DNA of 64,000 nucleotides from Micrasema longulum. Lineage: Eukaryota; Arthropoda; Insecta; Trichoptera; Brachycentridae. Where the stretch lies: NCBI GenBank assembly GCA_022494885.1, contig JAGVSM010005044.1:1-64000 (forward strand). The letters run 5' to 3'. Both the position numbers and the translations under genes were made by a program. Below, piece after piece: positions 1 to 14,700 of this stretch (positions are counted from its first letter, which is position 1; the number at the start of each line of letters is the position of its first letter). The notes under the pieces were generated by a model, which was not told where the DNA came from, searched no databases, and saw only the letters and a list, made by a program, of their open reading frames with translations.

Positions 1-197
1 TTTTATTTTATTTTATTTTATTTTATTTTATTTTATTTTATTTTATTTTATTTTATTTTATTTTATTTTATTTTATTTTATTTAATTTTATTTAATATTA
101 TTTTATTTTATTTTATTTTATTTTATTTTATTTTATTTTATTTTATTTTATTTTATTTTATTTTATTTTATTTTATTTTATTTTATTTTATTTTATT
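1..197. repeat. (TTTTA)n microsatellite, about 39 units
   Basis: Almost uninterrupted TTTTA repeats with two small T-to-A-type changes near 83-95. It runs off the left edge. On the minus strand it reads (TAAAA)n and lies directly downstream of a minus-strand LINE 3' end, so it may be the expanded tail of that element. Confidence 0.95.
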
Positions 198-1005
198 TGG
201 GAAATCAACACTTCTACATACATATTTTTAGTAAACAAACAGATATAGTGTATAAACTCAGAACTAATAACAGATTTCCACATAGTATACAAAGTTAGTA
301 AAGAAAATATATTACATATCAAATAAATGCATACAATTTATACATATAAAAATGTTATTTTTATATACTCAATAATATAAAAAAAAATATATATATTTTA
401 AGAACATTAAGTTACTGTAAATTGGGCGGGATAAGGACAAAAATGCTTGAAGAGAGGATGAGGAGGGGAGGGGAGATGTACATATTTATTATTATAATGT
501 CTACTAAGTTACATAATACATTTTGAGTGTAAATTTTAAATCTGACAAAGTGATGTTTGTGTAATCTATATTTTTAAATTTTGTATTGTACATTGAAAAA
601 GTCCTACGAAAAAAGCATTTTTAACATACGATGTTTTACTTATTGGTACATGAAACAGGTGGTACCGTCTACAAATCCTGGCTGGCTTATGTATTGTTAT
701 TAAACCAAGCAGCTCTGTACAGTCAACCATTCCTGTCATAATTTTGTAAAGCAGTAGTTGGTCCGCACACACTCTGCGGTATTGTAGAGAAATGATTCCA
801 TGGAAGGTGGGGGCAGTGAGAGTAGATACATAAGAATACCGATTTTGTATTTAAGGTACTTTATAAATTTGTTTTGAATATTTTCTATTCTACTTATATA
901 TTTGGCATACTGGGGATTCCATATCTGAGAGGCGTATTCCAAATGGCTTATGATTTTAACTGAATAATTTTTGCAATCGTTTGAGTCGTAATTCTATATA
1001 TGTAT
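198..1005 (-). pseudogene. LINE 3' fragment (Jockey-like), frameshifted
   Basis: Minus-strand coding remnant. The upstream part (about 1000-760) reads HLEYASQIWNPQYAKY and RIENIQNKFIKYLKYK, the region after the RT palm in Jockey/CR1-type LINEs. A frameshift near 760-775 moves the frame to CADQLLLYKIMTGMVDC and ends LFHVPISKTSYVKNAFF at 566. About 370 bp of 3' UTR follows to the TTTTA repeat. The element is 5' truncated and dead. Confidence 0.8.
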
Positions 1006-1741
1006 TTTATAATGAATACTTAAATGTGTTTATTGAACCACATCATCAAACAAAGTACTAATTACAAAACTTAATACTGATGCTGAAAGTTCTATCAAAT
1101 CATTAAATTAATGGGAAAATACAAACTCAGGTGTATAATTACTTTGTAAGCTTTTTATTATTATGTATTTACGTGTATACTTTATGAGATCTTAATTTTT
1201 TTTCGATTTAAAAGAATTTTGTTGCTTGTTGTATTTAATAACCATATATTTAGTACCTTTAAAACACAAATCTTTTTTTTTCAACATTTTTTATCTTGAA
1301 TGTACGCATTGTTTAAGTGTTTATAATCTTTACTATGTCTAAGCTTGTTCTTTATATTAAACTGATGTGTTATAGTACTTAACGTTTGTAACATAATGCT
1401 GTTTTTTTTTATTTTTAAATTATAGTGTGGTGTTTATATTCTATAATTAAAGATAATTTATTTCGCAAGGTAGAAGGCGCTCAGTGTCGTGAATATTAAT
1501 AAATAAATAGCATTTTCGAAATGACGGATAATCCTACAAACAAGTCAATAAAATATTTATGTTCGTTTAAAATACGTCTTTTAGAAATATTTTTTACTGC
1601 ATATTATAAAGCATACTTTGTTGTTTGATGAGAATATTTTTTTTGTTTGATGAGATGAAAAAGGCAAAAAAAAGCAAAGAAGAAAGTTATTTTGTTATTT
1701 TTTTCGAAAGCGTAACAATTATTTAAAATTGAACTTTTTGA

Positions 1742-1978
1742 TCATGTCTGAACGCTTAATTCGAAGCTGAGACCAGACAGCACTGTCCAGTCTTCGTATG
1801 TGACAATACTGTCTTGTCCCAGCTTCGGACCGATTGTTCCAGTGTGAACAGTAATTTTAACAATAAAATAGTGGATCAAGACATTGTTTAAGAGATAGTT
1901 CATCGTAACACATCCACCACCGCACGCGGCCGTATTATCTGCAGGTGAACGCGCGCGGACAGAACAGTAGCCATCCAT
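1742..1978 (-). other. Unassigned 78-codon open frame
   Basis: Open frame with mixed composition and higher GC than its surroundings; the end reads GPKLGQDSIVTYEDWTVLSG then LSFELSVQT and a stop. No acceptor or donor was found that would join it to the neighbouring minus-strand gene, and no family was recognised. It may be a mobile-element remnant. Confidence 0.3.
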
Positions 1979-2014
1979 TTCCTAATCGACCAATTTTTTG
2001 TTTTTATTATTCAG

Positions 2015-2330
2015 TTAGTTCTCTATCTTGTGTGCGGACCAACTACTGCTTTACAAAATTATGACAGGAATGGTTGACTGTATAGAGCTGCTTGGTTTAA
2101 TAACAATACATGTGCCAGACAGGATTTTTAGACGGTACCAACTGTTTCATGTACCAATAAGTAAAACATCGTATGTTAAAAATGCTTTTTTTCGTAGGAC
2201 TTTTTCAATGTACAATACAAAATTTAAAAATATAGATTACACAAACATCATTCTGTCAGATTTAAAATTTACACTAAAAATGTATTATGTAATTAAGTAA
2301 CCCAAGTATCAAAAGATGTAATTCTGTATT
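2015..2330 (+). pseudogene. LINE 3' end, inverted copy of the one at 198-1005
   Basis: Same family as the minus-strand fragment: VCADQLLLYKIMTGMVDC, then LFHVPISKTSYVKNAFF, ending at 2300, with about 30 bp of 3' UTR. Only the last 90 residues remain. With the copy at 566-772 it forms an inverted pair about 1.3 kb apart. Confidence 0.78.
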
Positions 2331-2645
2331 TATCAAGTAGCATTACGTGTCCAAAAACAATTTAAGCCGCTGTCATTTAAATCTGAAGAAAATAACAAAC
2401 GTCGTTGTTCTATGATAAAGACGATATATATATTATGTTTTCGAGAGCAAGTGTATAAACCTTATGTAATCTTACCTTATTGTTTTTTTTTACCCAACAG
2501 ATACTTTTCACAAATTACATGAGTAATAATATGTTTAAATTAGTCATTTTAATTATTAGTATATAAAATATCAATGATTAGTTTTGTGTTAGAATAAAAA
2601 GCAATAACCGTTAGTATACACATTTATTATTGTTTTAATGTTTAC

Positions 2646-2705
2646 CGCACTGCTTCCTCCGAGTACTGTAGCCACCAAATTTCCGAAAAATTCTCCATTA
2701 TTCAT
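2646..2705 (-). CDS. Coding exon: repeat unit NNGEFFG, last one seen
   Basis: 20 codons: MNNGEFFGNLVATVLGGSSA. Acceptor aaattccag, donor GCG|gtaaac, phase 0-0. No stop codon, so at least one more exon must lie further left; I find none before the LINE remnants that fill 0.2-2.3 kb, so the gene probably extends beyond the window. Confidence 0.7.
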
Positions 2706-5700
2706 CTGGAATTTACAATAAACATATAATTCATGATTATTTCATTTAAAAACAAAACATTTAATAAACTCTCGCCATTTATAATTTGTTCCTAAAAACA
2801 TATTAACAAAGAAAGTTTGATTAAATTTTTATCCAAACAACATTTTTTATTCGTTTCGTGATAAGATTGTCCAAATTAAAAATATTGTTTTAAAAACTTT
2901 AAATGTTACACACCAACTTTTTTTTTGAGATAGACTGTTTAAACTAAATACCAAGGTTTTACTATTTTTTTATGTATATTAATAAAACAAAATCATAAAC
3001 ATACTTTTATTAATATTTAAAACATTTACTTTGTGGTTAAATATTGTGCATTTTTTTTTTAACATTTGTATATAACCACTTTACGACTTTTCTATGTCTA
3101 CCAGTTTCAAGACGTACCCGTTTCATAGATATTATTTTAGTACACTGTATATAACTTAAAAATTCTACTAATATTCAGTGATATAATTACCTCTGAGCAA
3201 ATTTTTTTTTCGCATTATAAACAATAATAAAAATAATGTGACCTCACTTGGGTAACCCGTGCCAAAGACACTTAACAATATTTATGTAAAAAAAAAATAC
3301 ACGTGAGAATATATGTAAAAGGAAGACTTAATAAACTGACTTGACTTGACTTAAATCATGTAAATGAATGCCTCGACACGGGTTGTGCACAGTGAGGTAT
3401 TCATATTTTAAAAAAAGTTTTATGTAAAACGTGAAATAATACATAAATAAATATACGGAGAGAAATTACAAAATGTTAAGACTTTTTTTGACACTGCGTA
3501 GTTATGTTTATTTTTAATTTCTGTATGTCTTTATTATTTATATTATAAAATGCAAAATCAACAACAAAAAGATAACATAAAATATACGTTTGTAGAGCAG
3601 GTGATTCAATATTGGTTTGGGCGAATGTGACAATCCATTGTATTGTATGTATATTTAAATAATAAATAAATAGTTAGTGTGATATTTGCTATTTTTATAA
3701 AATATAGAGACCTTTGTGGTGTTTAGTGCAAACCATGAAGAAATTAATGTGAATGGTTAATATAAAAATACTGGTTTTACAGAAATTTGCATAGTAGTGA
3801 ACTTTTTATATTCATATTTGTCAAAATATTCAGTAAACGCTGCTAAAAACATTAAATGTAACAGATTATCCAGAACACCTTTTGAACTGTCAAACGATGA
3901 GTGATAGTGGCGTTAGGTAGTGGTAGAAATGCTAATTAAAGAATACGAGGATTTTCTGTTCATTATAACAAATTGCAAATTGACAAATGCAGTTTTCACA
4001 AAAACTTCAAGAATTAATATGTGTTCCATAGGATACATTGACCGGAAAAGGGTTAATATTGTATCTTTATATAAATAAATAACTTTAAGAAGTCAAAGGT
4101 ATGAATCGAATCTAACCCTGGAGTGATTTTATTAAAAATTTTGTTTTATTCCCCTCTAATAAACGTTTATCTGGCTCTAATAAGATATTGATATATGGAT
4201 TAGCTAGTAATTATAAATGTTTATTACCGCTCCACCTCCTGTAATTGCTCCCAGGGCCGTGGTTATGTAGGTTCCAATCTTAATTCCAATATTCTGCATT
4301 CCGTCCCCCTTAATTAAATAAAATATATAATTGTGGTGACGATAGAAAATTATCAAAATTCTAGTGACGATAGAAAATTATGAAAATTGTAATGACGATA
4401 AAAAAATATTGTCCATGCGCGCCGTACCTAATAAACCTATAAAAGGGTGAGCAACGCGTCACTCGTGCTTCTCTGCCTTGATCCACATTCCAGTTTACAA
4501 CTTTTAGCACCTCTACTTTGTTTGTTATTGTAAACCCACCGAATTCTTAATGTGTGAAATGAATTTTATTTATAATTAATTTTAATTATCATTGTCGAGG
4601 AAAACCTCGGGATTTAAAACATTAATTACAGTAATTTAACTTTAGGTTTTGTTTATTTATGTTATTGTTTCAACTTTTTAAATATTATGAAACTCGCATA
4701 TAATCTAAGGTTAGACCACTATAAGATATTATAATTATTTATTTATTTATGTAATGTAAAAAATGAAGATGACCGGTAAAGACATAGCTTTACCAAATCC
4801 AACAAAAATCTGATAATGGACATTTACTTACTACATAACCAGTCTTGAAGATGCCTGCTTAGGCGAAAGCGCTCGTTGGTCAAAATAATGAAAAGTAAAA
4901 CTAAACCAAGAATTGATAAGTTTATTTATAATTTTATTATAATCAATAACTATGGAGTTTTATCAAGAAATATCAACAAAAAACACCAATATTATTACAT
5001 AATAGGTTAATATTTAAAAATAAAATCTAATGATTTTTTTTCATTTTCAATCAACAATAACTCAAAAATTTTTTTTTCAATAATTAATATTTTAAGATGT
5101 CTTGCCTTTATTTCATTTATTTTCCACACATAATGTTGCATACGGCACTGCATTGGTACTCCAAGCCTAGCGTATCTTGATCATTTTTGTTACATAAAGT
5201 AAAGATGATCAGTCTTACGCTTTACGTGCCATGGCAGAACTGTGAAATATTCTTGTGTAAACTAACCTTTATTCTATTGAGGATTTTGGGATTTGAACAG
5301 TTATTAATAATACTTAAATATAATTACTCACGGCTAAGATTCCAGCCAAAAGTGAAACAGCGGCCTCGACTACCGCATTCAGATCAAATCCTTCACCCTA
5401 AAAATTAAATATTTTAACAGTTTTATTTTATTTTGAATTACAAATATAATATGTACATATGAGGATACTTATGTACATATTATGTTTAAAGAATACTTAT
5501 AAAGTGAGGTTAAAAATAATTTAATTTACGAACAAAATAATCAATCAATATTATTCAAGTCGTTATTTCTGTACGAAAAATTCGATAATTCAGATTTTTT
5601 AAAAAAAATCTCATTAAAAATAATGATACATAAAATATTTGAAAGCTTGTAATAATTGTTTTATTGGTACTATTGGAATTTTCAAGTACATAATTTATTT

Positions 5701-8700
5701 TTTAGTATAATAATTGTATTTTCAATACAAATTTGGTACCAATGCTTTAATTTATGTTTTTAAATAAATTATTTAACTTTTTCGTTAAACTTATGGATTG
5801 GTAAAGAGCCTGTGGCAACACTATATACGAGCGATATACGTCACACGCGACGTCGCGCGCCAGGTCCGAGCGACGGACAGGACGAGAAGCGTTTTGGTTG
5901 TGTTCGGTGACACACGTTTTTTAGACAAAAACTTGATTTAATTTTAATTGTTACAATTTCATACTTTTTCTTAACTGCTTTATTTTACGTTTTACAAATT
6001 AGATTCCTTGAGTTATTTTTAAGTATTTCCATTCTCTATTATATTAAGTTAAGTTAGGTTTATATATTGTATCTTTTGTATTAATAAAATATATTAAAAC
6101 TGAAAGTACAATCATTTACTCTTTCTGTGCATTACACATACCATGTTAGTCTGAAGATTTATCCAAAACGAGTGTGAAGTAAAAAACGTTCTTACGAGAC
6201 GATTTTTATTTATGTAAAACCTACTAGGCAGTCGACATAACAAGACGTTTGGTAGGTAACAACAACCACCATAAGCCCAAATTCAAGCCACAAAGCTATC
6301 CCCTATTCTTAAATGAATCCCGTGTGCGCAGAGGCTGGGAACATTTATGGTATCACAACGTTGAGGGAGACACAAGGATGGGGTGACTTAATAGAGGCGT
6401 ATAAAATAGTCTGCAGTCAACTTGGAAAACATTTTCAAAATGAAACAGGATGCTCGAAATCGAGGAAAGTCTTAAGTTTGAGAGAACTAGATTCAAACTA
6501 AGCCCACGGAAGCATTTCCTTACTAAAAGGGTTGTTAATAGTTTTAATATTCTACCACAAAAGCTGTTTTCAACATGTATGTAGTCTTTACAACTTTAAA
6601 AATGGACTAGACTTGTTTTCGATAAGTAAAACATCGCCAAAAGCTAACTTTCATTGACAAATCATATCAGCTTTGAACTTCAAATTTGCATTTTTTTAAA
6701 AGTAATTGCCAATATAGACGGTTATCTTAACTATATTATTACTCGAGCTTAGTATTGTGCACATATATATGTATTAGATTTTATGAAGTTTTTTTTGACG
6801 GATATCACAGGAACGTTTTTACTAAATATTAAACCAATATTAAACGTCGCAATGGCAATTTTGCTTTCAATTCTTATATTTTCCAATGTAAAAAATAAAT
6901 AAAAAGCATTTTACTTATAGTCAATTACTTACCCCACTAAGGTTTCCAACAATAGACCCAACAACTGTCAAAAGCGACCCTAAATCTGATTGACCTCCTT
7001 CCTATAAGAAGAAAATAACGAATTTCATCAAAAATATTAATATCAACATAGTTATATCAGAAAACATATACATTCTTGTAATATCATACGATTATACACG
7101 TAGTATAGTTTATTATTACAATCAGTTTTTTATTTCCACGATTTATTTACTAGACACTATTTATATCAATCAAGTAGCATTGTCAATGCATATTACTATT
7201 CTTAGGAACTTTGTTGATAAAAGAATATCTATGTCTTGGCCTAGCTCTTACAGGGCTTATGACCTGCACAATTTAAATTTATGATAAACACAAATAAAAT
7301 GTATCCTATTACTGTGAAACAAACAATTAAGTCTTCTTGGTTTATGTTGAATACACATATTTTAAAGCAACCTTTTTTACTGTTTATTCATTTATAAATA
7401 AATAAGGTTGTATTTTTTGTTCTCCTGTTTGACAGTAATGGTAGAATTTAGTTTCTCACGAGGAAATAATATTGCACATTAAAATAAACAAAAAAATAAA
7501 AGCAAGTAAAAAAAATTACCCCACTTAGTCCAGCAAATAGTCCCAAAATTCCTCCTCCCATTCCATCACCACCCCCTGGAGGCTCTTCTTCAGAGTTTTG
7601 GGACTCATTCAACTCCTGACTATTCAGTTCCTCGCTGGACTTGATAGCTTGACTTTTATTTTCTTCACTGGAGCTGGCTTGTTTCTGCCTCTTCAGCTGG
7701 GCAATTTTAGAAGCATTTATGCCTCTCTGTATGTCTTGAATCAACTGCCACGGGTACATAAAATAATAAATAAATGTAAGTAAGATATTTAATTTGAATG
7801 GTTTAAAATAAAGAATGTTAATGAAAAATTTATGTTTCGATTAAATGTTAGCAGTTATTCAATTTGAAATTGTCAGTTTACTGAGGCTGAGTAATCATCT
7901 AAAATTGTCTCGGTACTGATCACAATAAACTTTTTAGTAATGAAGCTTTATCCACAGTTTTTTTTTCAAACTCAACAAAAAGACACACGCAATTCAAAAT
8001 GCAAGTAGTAAACGCTGTATTTATTTATATTATGAAAAATTATAATTCATATTTATTCAATATGACACTATACGTATATTATCGATTTAAATAATGTTTT
8101 ACTTGTAATTTCAGACTTCATAATTAAATATATTTTATGAAATTTTTACTAATAAAGGTGAACAAAGTAATAAAATGTCTGTTACTTACCTTGGGAATCG
8201 ATTTATTCATATCGAATCCTTCCAATTATGTTATTGTTAACACAGCCGAAACAAGTCTTCTATGTTTCGTGAAATATAAAACGAGAAAAAATCACCAATA
8301 AATTCAGCAACATCGCGTTGAAGGAGTAGTTAACTGTCAAAATTGATTCAGATAAATGATTACTGCTTTTTAACTCTGATGTTAAATGTAGATGATTTCC
8401 CAAAAAAGAAGGCTCTGCATCATGACAGGTTAGTTTATACGCCCCGGATTGTCTCATTTTCATGTTGTTATTCTCGTATTTTTACGAAAATTTCCCATGC
8501 TGTTGTTCGTAGTATGTTTTTCTTATGTCGCGGCGCTGAGTATTCAAAAAAAATCTGGTTGCTTAAATTATGAAGGTACTAGTGACAATGAAGAAGACTT
8601 TTTATGATTTCCGGAGATAGCATCGAAACATTATAAACTAGTAAACTACGTATTTAATTATTATGTTACAACAGAGATGCAGAACATTTAAGAGAAGGTA

Positions 8701-11700
8701 ATATAAAAGTCTAGGCATCTACAGGGCTTATGACCTGTCAATAGCTGGGTAAGTGATCACTTTACACACTGTGTAACATTCACTATTTTGCCCATATTTG
8801 AACATCTATATTCCTTCAATTCTTTTATCTGTTGATGACAAAAACTAGATGTTAAGAATGATTTACGTGTATTTGTATATGTACCTTGCTTGATATAATG
8901 AAATGGATTTAACTAGCGTTAAAAGAATTCATAAATAAATATAAACAATTTGATTTTATCCCTCATTTATTGATTGCCCGTGTAAGGGTTTTCATTACTT
9001 ATAATTTATCTTTATGAAGAAATTAAAAAAAAATGAACTTCAAAGCAAAATAAAAACAAAAGCAACAAGTCATTACACGATCTCTGCCAAATGCAAACTA
9101 GCATCCATATTGAAATATTTCACCACTGTGATTGGCCACATCTGATGTTGCTAGTTTTGAAATAAAACATGGCATAGATGTTGTTTATTTTCATATAAAG
9201 TTCTATTTCAATTGCAACTAGAATTACAATAGTAAAATGTTGGATCTTTACACTTTCGAAATAAACAACGTATGTAATCGTAATATTTTCATGGTTTTGC
9301 ATAAAACCTTTTTTACCGGAAATGGATATTTCCGATTTTGATATCTGCTATATAATATACTCCACCCTACTAACTTTTCTACAGGTTTCCTAATGGTGGC
9401 CACAGGGCAATGCAAAAACCGAATAGAAACAAAACAATGAAAATGTGTACCATAAAAAGCAAAAAGGGAAGTTCGTACACCGAAGCTCAATATATGGTAC
9501 GTACTCGCTTGTTGTTAATATAAAAGTATGCTTGATATTATTTTTTTTATATTTGAAACACTAAATTTGTGATTTTTCATTATAATAAAATAAATAAAAC
9601 AACTTTGTTTTCAAACAATTTTTTTTTCATCCACCGGATTCAAAACCAAACGAGCTTTTTTCTCAGGATATACTTAACAAAATATACTTACTTGGTATAC
9701 TTAATTAAGTGTACCTTAAGAAAAAAACTTGTTTAGCTTTGAAATCGGTCGGAGAAAATAAAATAGTGGTTAAAAACAACGCTGTTTTAACAATGTTTTG
9801 AGTATGTCCGAATGCTTGCAAACTGGCTAGATTTCTTCTCAAGAAAATTATATATAATTTGTTGCAACAGAGAGCGAAAACATTTTTGACAAGGGAATAT
9901 GGAAGTTTAGGGATTTACGGGGCTAATGACCTGACATTGGCGGGTTTTATTGGCCACTTCATACACTGTGTAACATTCACCATTCTGCCTATATTTTAAC
10001 ATCCACAAAAGCATTTAGACACACTCAAAACATTATTGAATAAACCACCTGGTAAAAAAAGAAGTATAAAAATTGGAAAGTTGTTTTCAGGCTTTGCCTA
10101 GTAGGTGAATTGGTTCAGCCGAATGAATCTAACCCACTTGATAAAGGTTTCAGCTCTTTTACTTCACGAAAGTCAACAAATGGAAGAGTTGAGGAAATGT
10201 GGATGTTCAAACATAGGCAGAATGGTGAATGTTACAGTATGTGTGTGTGTGTGTGAAGTGGCCACTTAAACCAGCCAATGACAGGTCATAAGCCCTGTAA
10301 ATCCCTAGACTTTTATATTCCCTTCTCAAAAATGTTTTCTCCCTCTGTTGTAAAAAAATTAGAGCTGTTTTAATTATTTTAGTATCCTTTTTTAAATTAT
10401 GATGTGAATACCAGCTTCTCCTGAAGAGTTTTAAGTGGTTTTCTCTCCGCATGAGAAAATGCTAAGAAGTTTCTGATTGGCCCACTACAGAATATCCTTC
10501 CTGATCCCAAAAGCTTAGCTAAAATTTAAAGTAATTTCTGCAGAAAAATCATTTTTTTCAATTTTAATATTAACCCTGTATATTATAAGCAAGGCAAAAA
10601 ATAATGTAATTTTAATATTTAATAAAAATAATTATTTTAAAATTCATAAACATAAAGTTCCTTTGTATTGAGATTACGTGAAAAGGGTTAAGGATTAACA
10701 ACGCGAAACGAAAATTATTACAAAATGCAGAAATATGTTAGTAGCACACGCACAATGAATGATATTATTAGTAGTTTCACATAAAATTAGTCGGTTAGTA
10801 CATCTCTATTACAACATTAACATTTCCAAAAAGCAATGAATCGGAAAACGAAGGTACTATCAGTTATTGGTTATTGGTTGTTATTATTCATGAGTGGTTA
10901 TGGTTTACTGGTTAAGGTTGGGTAATGTTAAGAAGGGAGTAATTGAACACGCAACCTTACGCCGAGACATTCGGAAAATGGCGAAAATGGTATTTTCACG
11001 TTTTCTTTACTATTGTTTTATCCGGTTTACCGCTTTTCACAGTACACAGTAAGACAAAAACTAAATATGCCAAAATTAATAGGTTTTTACGAGTAATGTA
11101 AATAAACAAATTACATTAAATAAACTGAATACAAATGGAGAAGTCAAAATTAAATTAAAGATTAGATATAATATACAATTGTATATTTAAGATAAAAATC
11201 GGGTTAAAAATCTCATTTTTGAATCACTCTTGTTAAAAATGTATAAAAATATTCCCAAATTTATTAGAAATTATTTTTATTAACCAAAAAATTACTAAGT
11301 TTACGAATTTTTTTCCGTGTGACGTCTGATAAATTTTCTTGAATGATTTCAAACACGCATATTTTAAATTACATGAAAATAAGACTTTCACGCACTACAA
11401 AATGTAATGGCTAAATCACTTGACTCATTCACAGAAGGTTCTGGGTTCGATTCCCGGTAAGAACACACGAAAAAAAGTGGTTTTTATATTCTGTGCCATA
11501 ATTTACCACTGTGATTTTCCTGGCCTATCGAGGGCAAAAAAAATTGTACGTATTACATTACCGCGCCAGACTTGTAAGGAATGTTTGTTAGATGCGCAAT
11601 CGGCGAGCATGACGTGCGACGTCAAAATGACGTGACGCCGACTGCGAGCCATTTTGTATCTGCTCTTTTTTAATCCCGAAAATTGTTAATGAAAATTTTT

Positions 11701-14700
11701 ATTTAATGTATTACGTATTAACATAGGCTATGTCCGTTTTTTTTTAAATTGGCGATAAAAGTAAAACAAAAAGTAAAAATTGTACGTCATTCGAAAGAAA
11801 ATTTTCTCTTCTACGACATGTTTTGTTTTGTTTAACGCTACAAATATTATTTTACTTTATAACGAAACCTTTAAATTGGAATTTCAAGAAGACGAAAATG
11901 AGTATTTTCAACACTTTTCGCGTTCAATCGAGGTAATAAAGCTGTCAATGATTCTCGCGATATTGGTGCAGCGTAAGGTGAAAATGCTTTGAATTATTTA
12001 CTTAATTTGAAAAAAAATTAAAGAGAATACATTAATGGCTCATTTTTTCGTGTAATCTAGTGGCTCATTTTTTGTGTCCTCTTGTTGGAAGAAAAACGGT
12101 GACATATTATGTTTACATTTAATGTTTTTGAAGTTGCCCTATTCGACGCATTCAAAATAACATTACGGAACAATCTTTGCTTTTTTGGTACATTTTTCCT
12201 AGGTACAATTTTTTTTTACAAAAAATGTTTTATTAGGTTCGTACGAAAATTAGCGTGTCTCCCCTCTTAAAGAAGAAAAAATAATGAATACACAGTAATG
12301 AAGAAATATCAATAGGTAGGTAATGTGATTGTGTTAAATATGATTATGAAATAATTGATTTCCTCGCTTGCACTACCTGTTCCGCTTGTCTCCGTGTCCT
12401 CTTCTTGCCTTCAGCCACCATCTTACCCAGAATTTTATGAAAACAACGTCAATTTTTCACCAAACTCACAACGCAAAACACAAAAAATCGTTGCCTTTCA
12501 AGCAAGGAATTAAAATATAATAACTGTTGTTTTGAAAAATTAAAACAAATCAGTTTCCATAATAATAGCAAAGTCTTAATCTTTTGCTTCTTGACGGTAA
12601 AAATTTGTCCGGGAGTAAAATAACTCGTATATCTCTCATATGAGAATGCATTTGATGTGACTAATCACTGTCGGTACATATTTCAACATTTATGAGTAGT
12701 TTCGGTCATTTTTAAGTAACTACAGTAGACCTGCAATAATCCGAATCAATTGGAAGCGGACCACATTTAGATAATAAAAAATTCGGATAGTAGTTTTTTT
12801 TCTTTTCCGAAAAAAGGGTATATTTTAATTCCTTACTGTATGTTTTCAGAAAATGAGAAAAAAAAAATTTAAACTAAAAGGCCACCGTGCCTGGACTTAA
12901 AATATCTTAGTCAGCCGTTACTTGTGTTAAAGGGTGAACCACGAAGCTTCTGAGCTTAGATCTTAGCTTATTCACAAATAATCGGACCCGAAATTGGGTT
13001 TCCCATAGAACGTTGCTGCAAAAACCACCACAGAATCATTATTTTGCGAATTGTATTTTTTTCTGAAATTCTTAAAGCGATTTGGATAGTCTCAGATAGA
13101 GTTTGGATAATTGGAGTTCTACTGTAGTTCCAAAAAATGACTCCTGGGGATCAGTTTTGCGTAGAGCTGTCACCCCTTTGGTTGTGTAAAATTACTACTA
13201 CTTTACAAACCTCAATATATTTTTTTTATGATAGCAACTAAGTTATTAAAATAAATATCTTTTTATGGTTTGATTTGATTGCGCGTTTTTCATTTTTATT
13301 TTATAAATCGTAATGGTTATATAAAAACAAATTGTAATATACCCTGCCGGAACAAATTTGTACCAATTTTAAAAAAAAGAGTTTTTGTAGTTTTTAAAAA
13401 AAACAAAAAAAATATGTAATAGTTTTCAAATTATAAATAATATAATTCAAAATGAAAAATTCTAATAAATCTATGTTCAGGGAACAAAGGGTCAATTTAC
13501 CGTATTTTATGTTGGGAGCATGCTTGAGATATTTGATGTGTGAACGTTTCCCAAGTCAATAATCAATAATTATTTATGTATATAAATGTATACCAATTTT
13601 TAAATACTAATCATGTAGGAAATTAATAATAGCTTACCAGGTAAGAAAACTTAAAACTTCTCTAGTGAAGTTTTAGTATTTCAATGAAGTTATTTTATAT
13701 TCCGTAATACAAAACGGTTTATTGCTACACATGTTATTATTTGTTTAATAATTAACGTATTTATTTATTATTGTACATAATATTATTTGTTTAATAATTT
13801 ACGTATTTATATCGATAAAAATGAAAGAAAATCGTTTTTATATATGATTGTAATTCTACTTCAGGGATATTATTTTTTGTAATGTAATACGGTTGTATCG
13901 TTTATCTCTCAATATTTTTTAACCAATCTTCGTGTATCAATAAATTTGAGAGTTTGTGTTTATGTTAAAACCATTAATTTTCCTAAAATATTAAACAATG
14001 ATAAATCTGAATATCAAACTATTTTTTTTTATATTAATAATACATAATAGCGAAAAATATCGTGAATCCGGTTTTATTTGCATTTCATTCAATTCATTTT
14101 GAAATTTTATCAGATACTTATAATTATCAGTACCATGCGATACCTTTATCAATAGCGTCATAAATTTAAGTATTTTTAATTGTTTAAATAACATAAGTTA
14201 TTAATTTTACTATGACAGTCAGATGGCGTTGCATGTCTGAATACCATGCTGTTTTATGAGAAATTAAAAGATACAAATTATGTTTAAACACAATAACTTA
14301 CCGGTTTACTTGATGACCCCAGCATTTTGGAAATAAATCCTCCGATACCGCCCATGCCAGACCCTCCCTTTATCTGTAATTACAAAACCAATTTTTAAAT
14401 TATTTTATTGCTGTAAACACAATTTCAACAAAAAAATTAGTGTCCTTTTATTCTAGCATTCTAGAATGCATTCTAGAACTTACCATGCTCCCACTTGAGC
14501 TGGATAGAATAGAGCCAATGAATCCTGGAGACCCGCTCCCAATTGGAGGGTAGGTGTGAGGAAGATCAGGTTCCTTGTGAGACCCTCGCCCAGAATCCAT
14601 CTCCTGAGGATCCAAAAGCTCAACATCTTTCCGTCCTCCTCCTCCGATCATCACGACATCATCATATTCTGATGAATCTAATATTCGGATTTGTTGTCTA

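Noticed and set aside
7448..7759. 103-residue minus frame as an intact gene
   Set aside because: It reads through a clean acceptor (7745) and donor (7519) into intron sequence; only 7520-7744 is taken as coding.
9248..9490. 80-residue minus frame
   Set aside because: No splice context, no motif, no match to neighbours; background.
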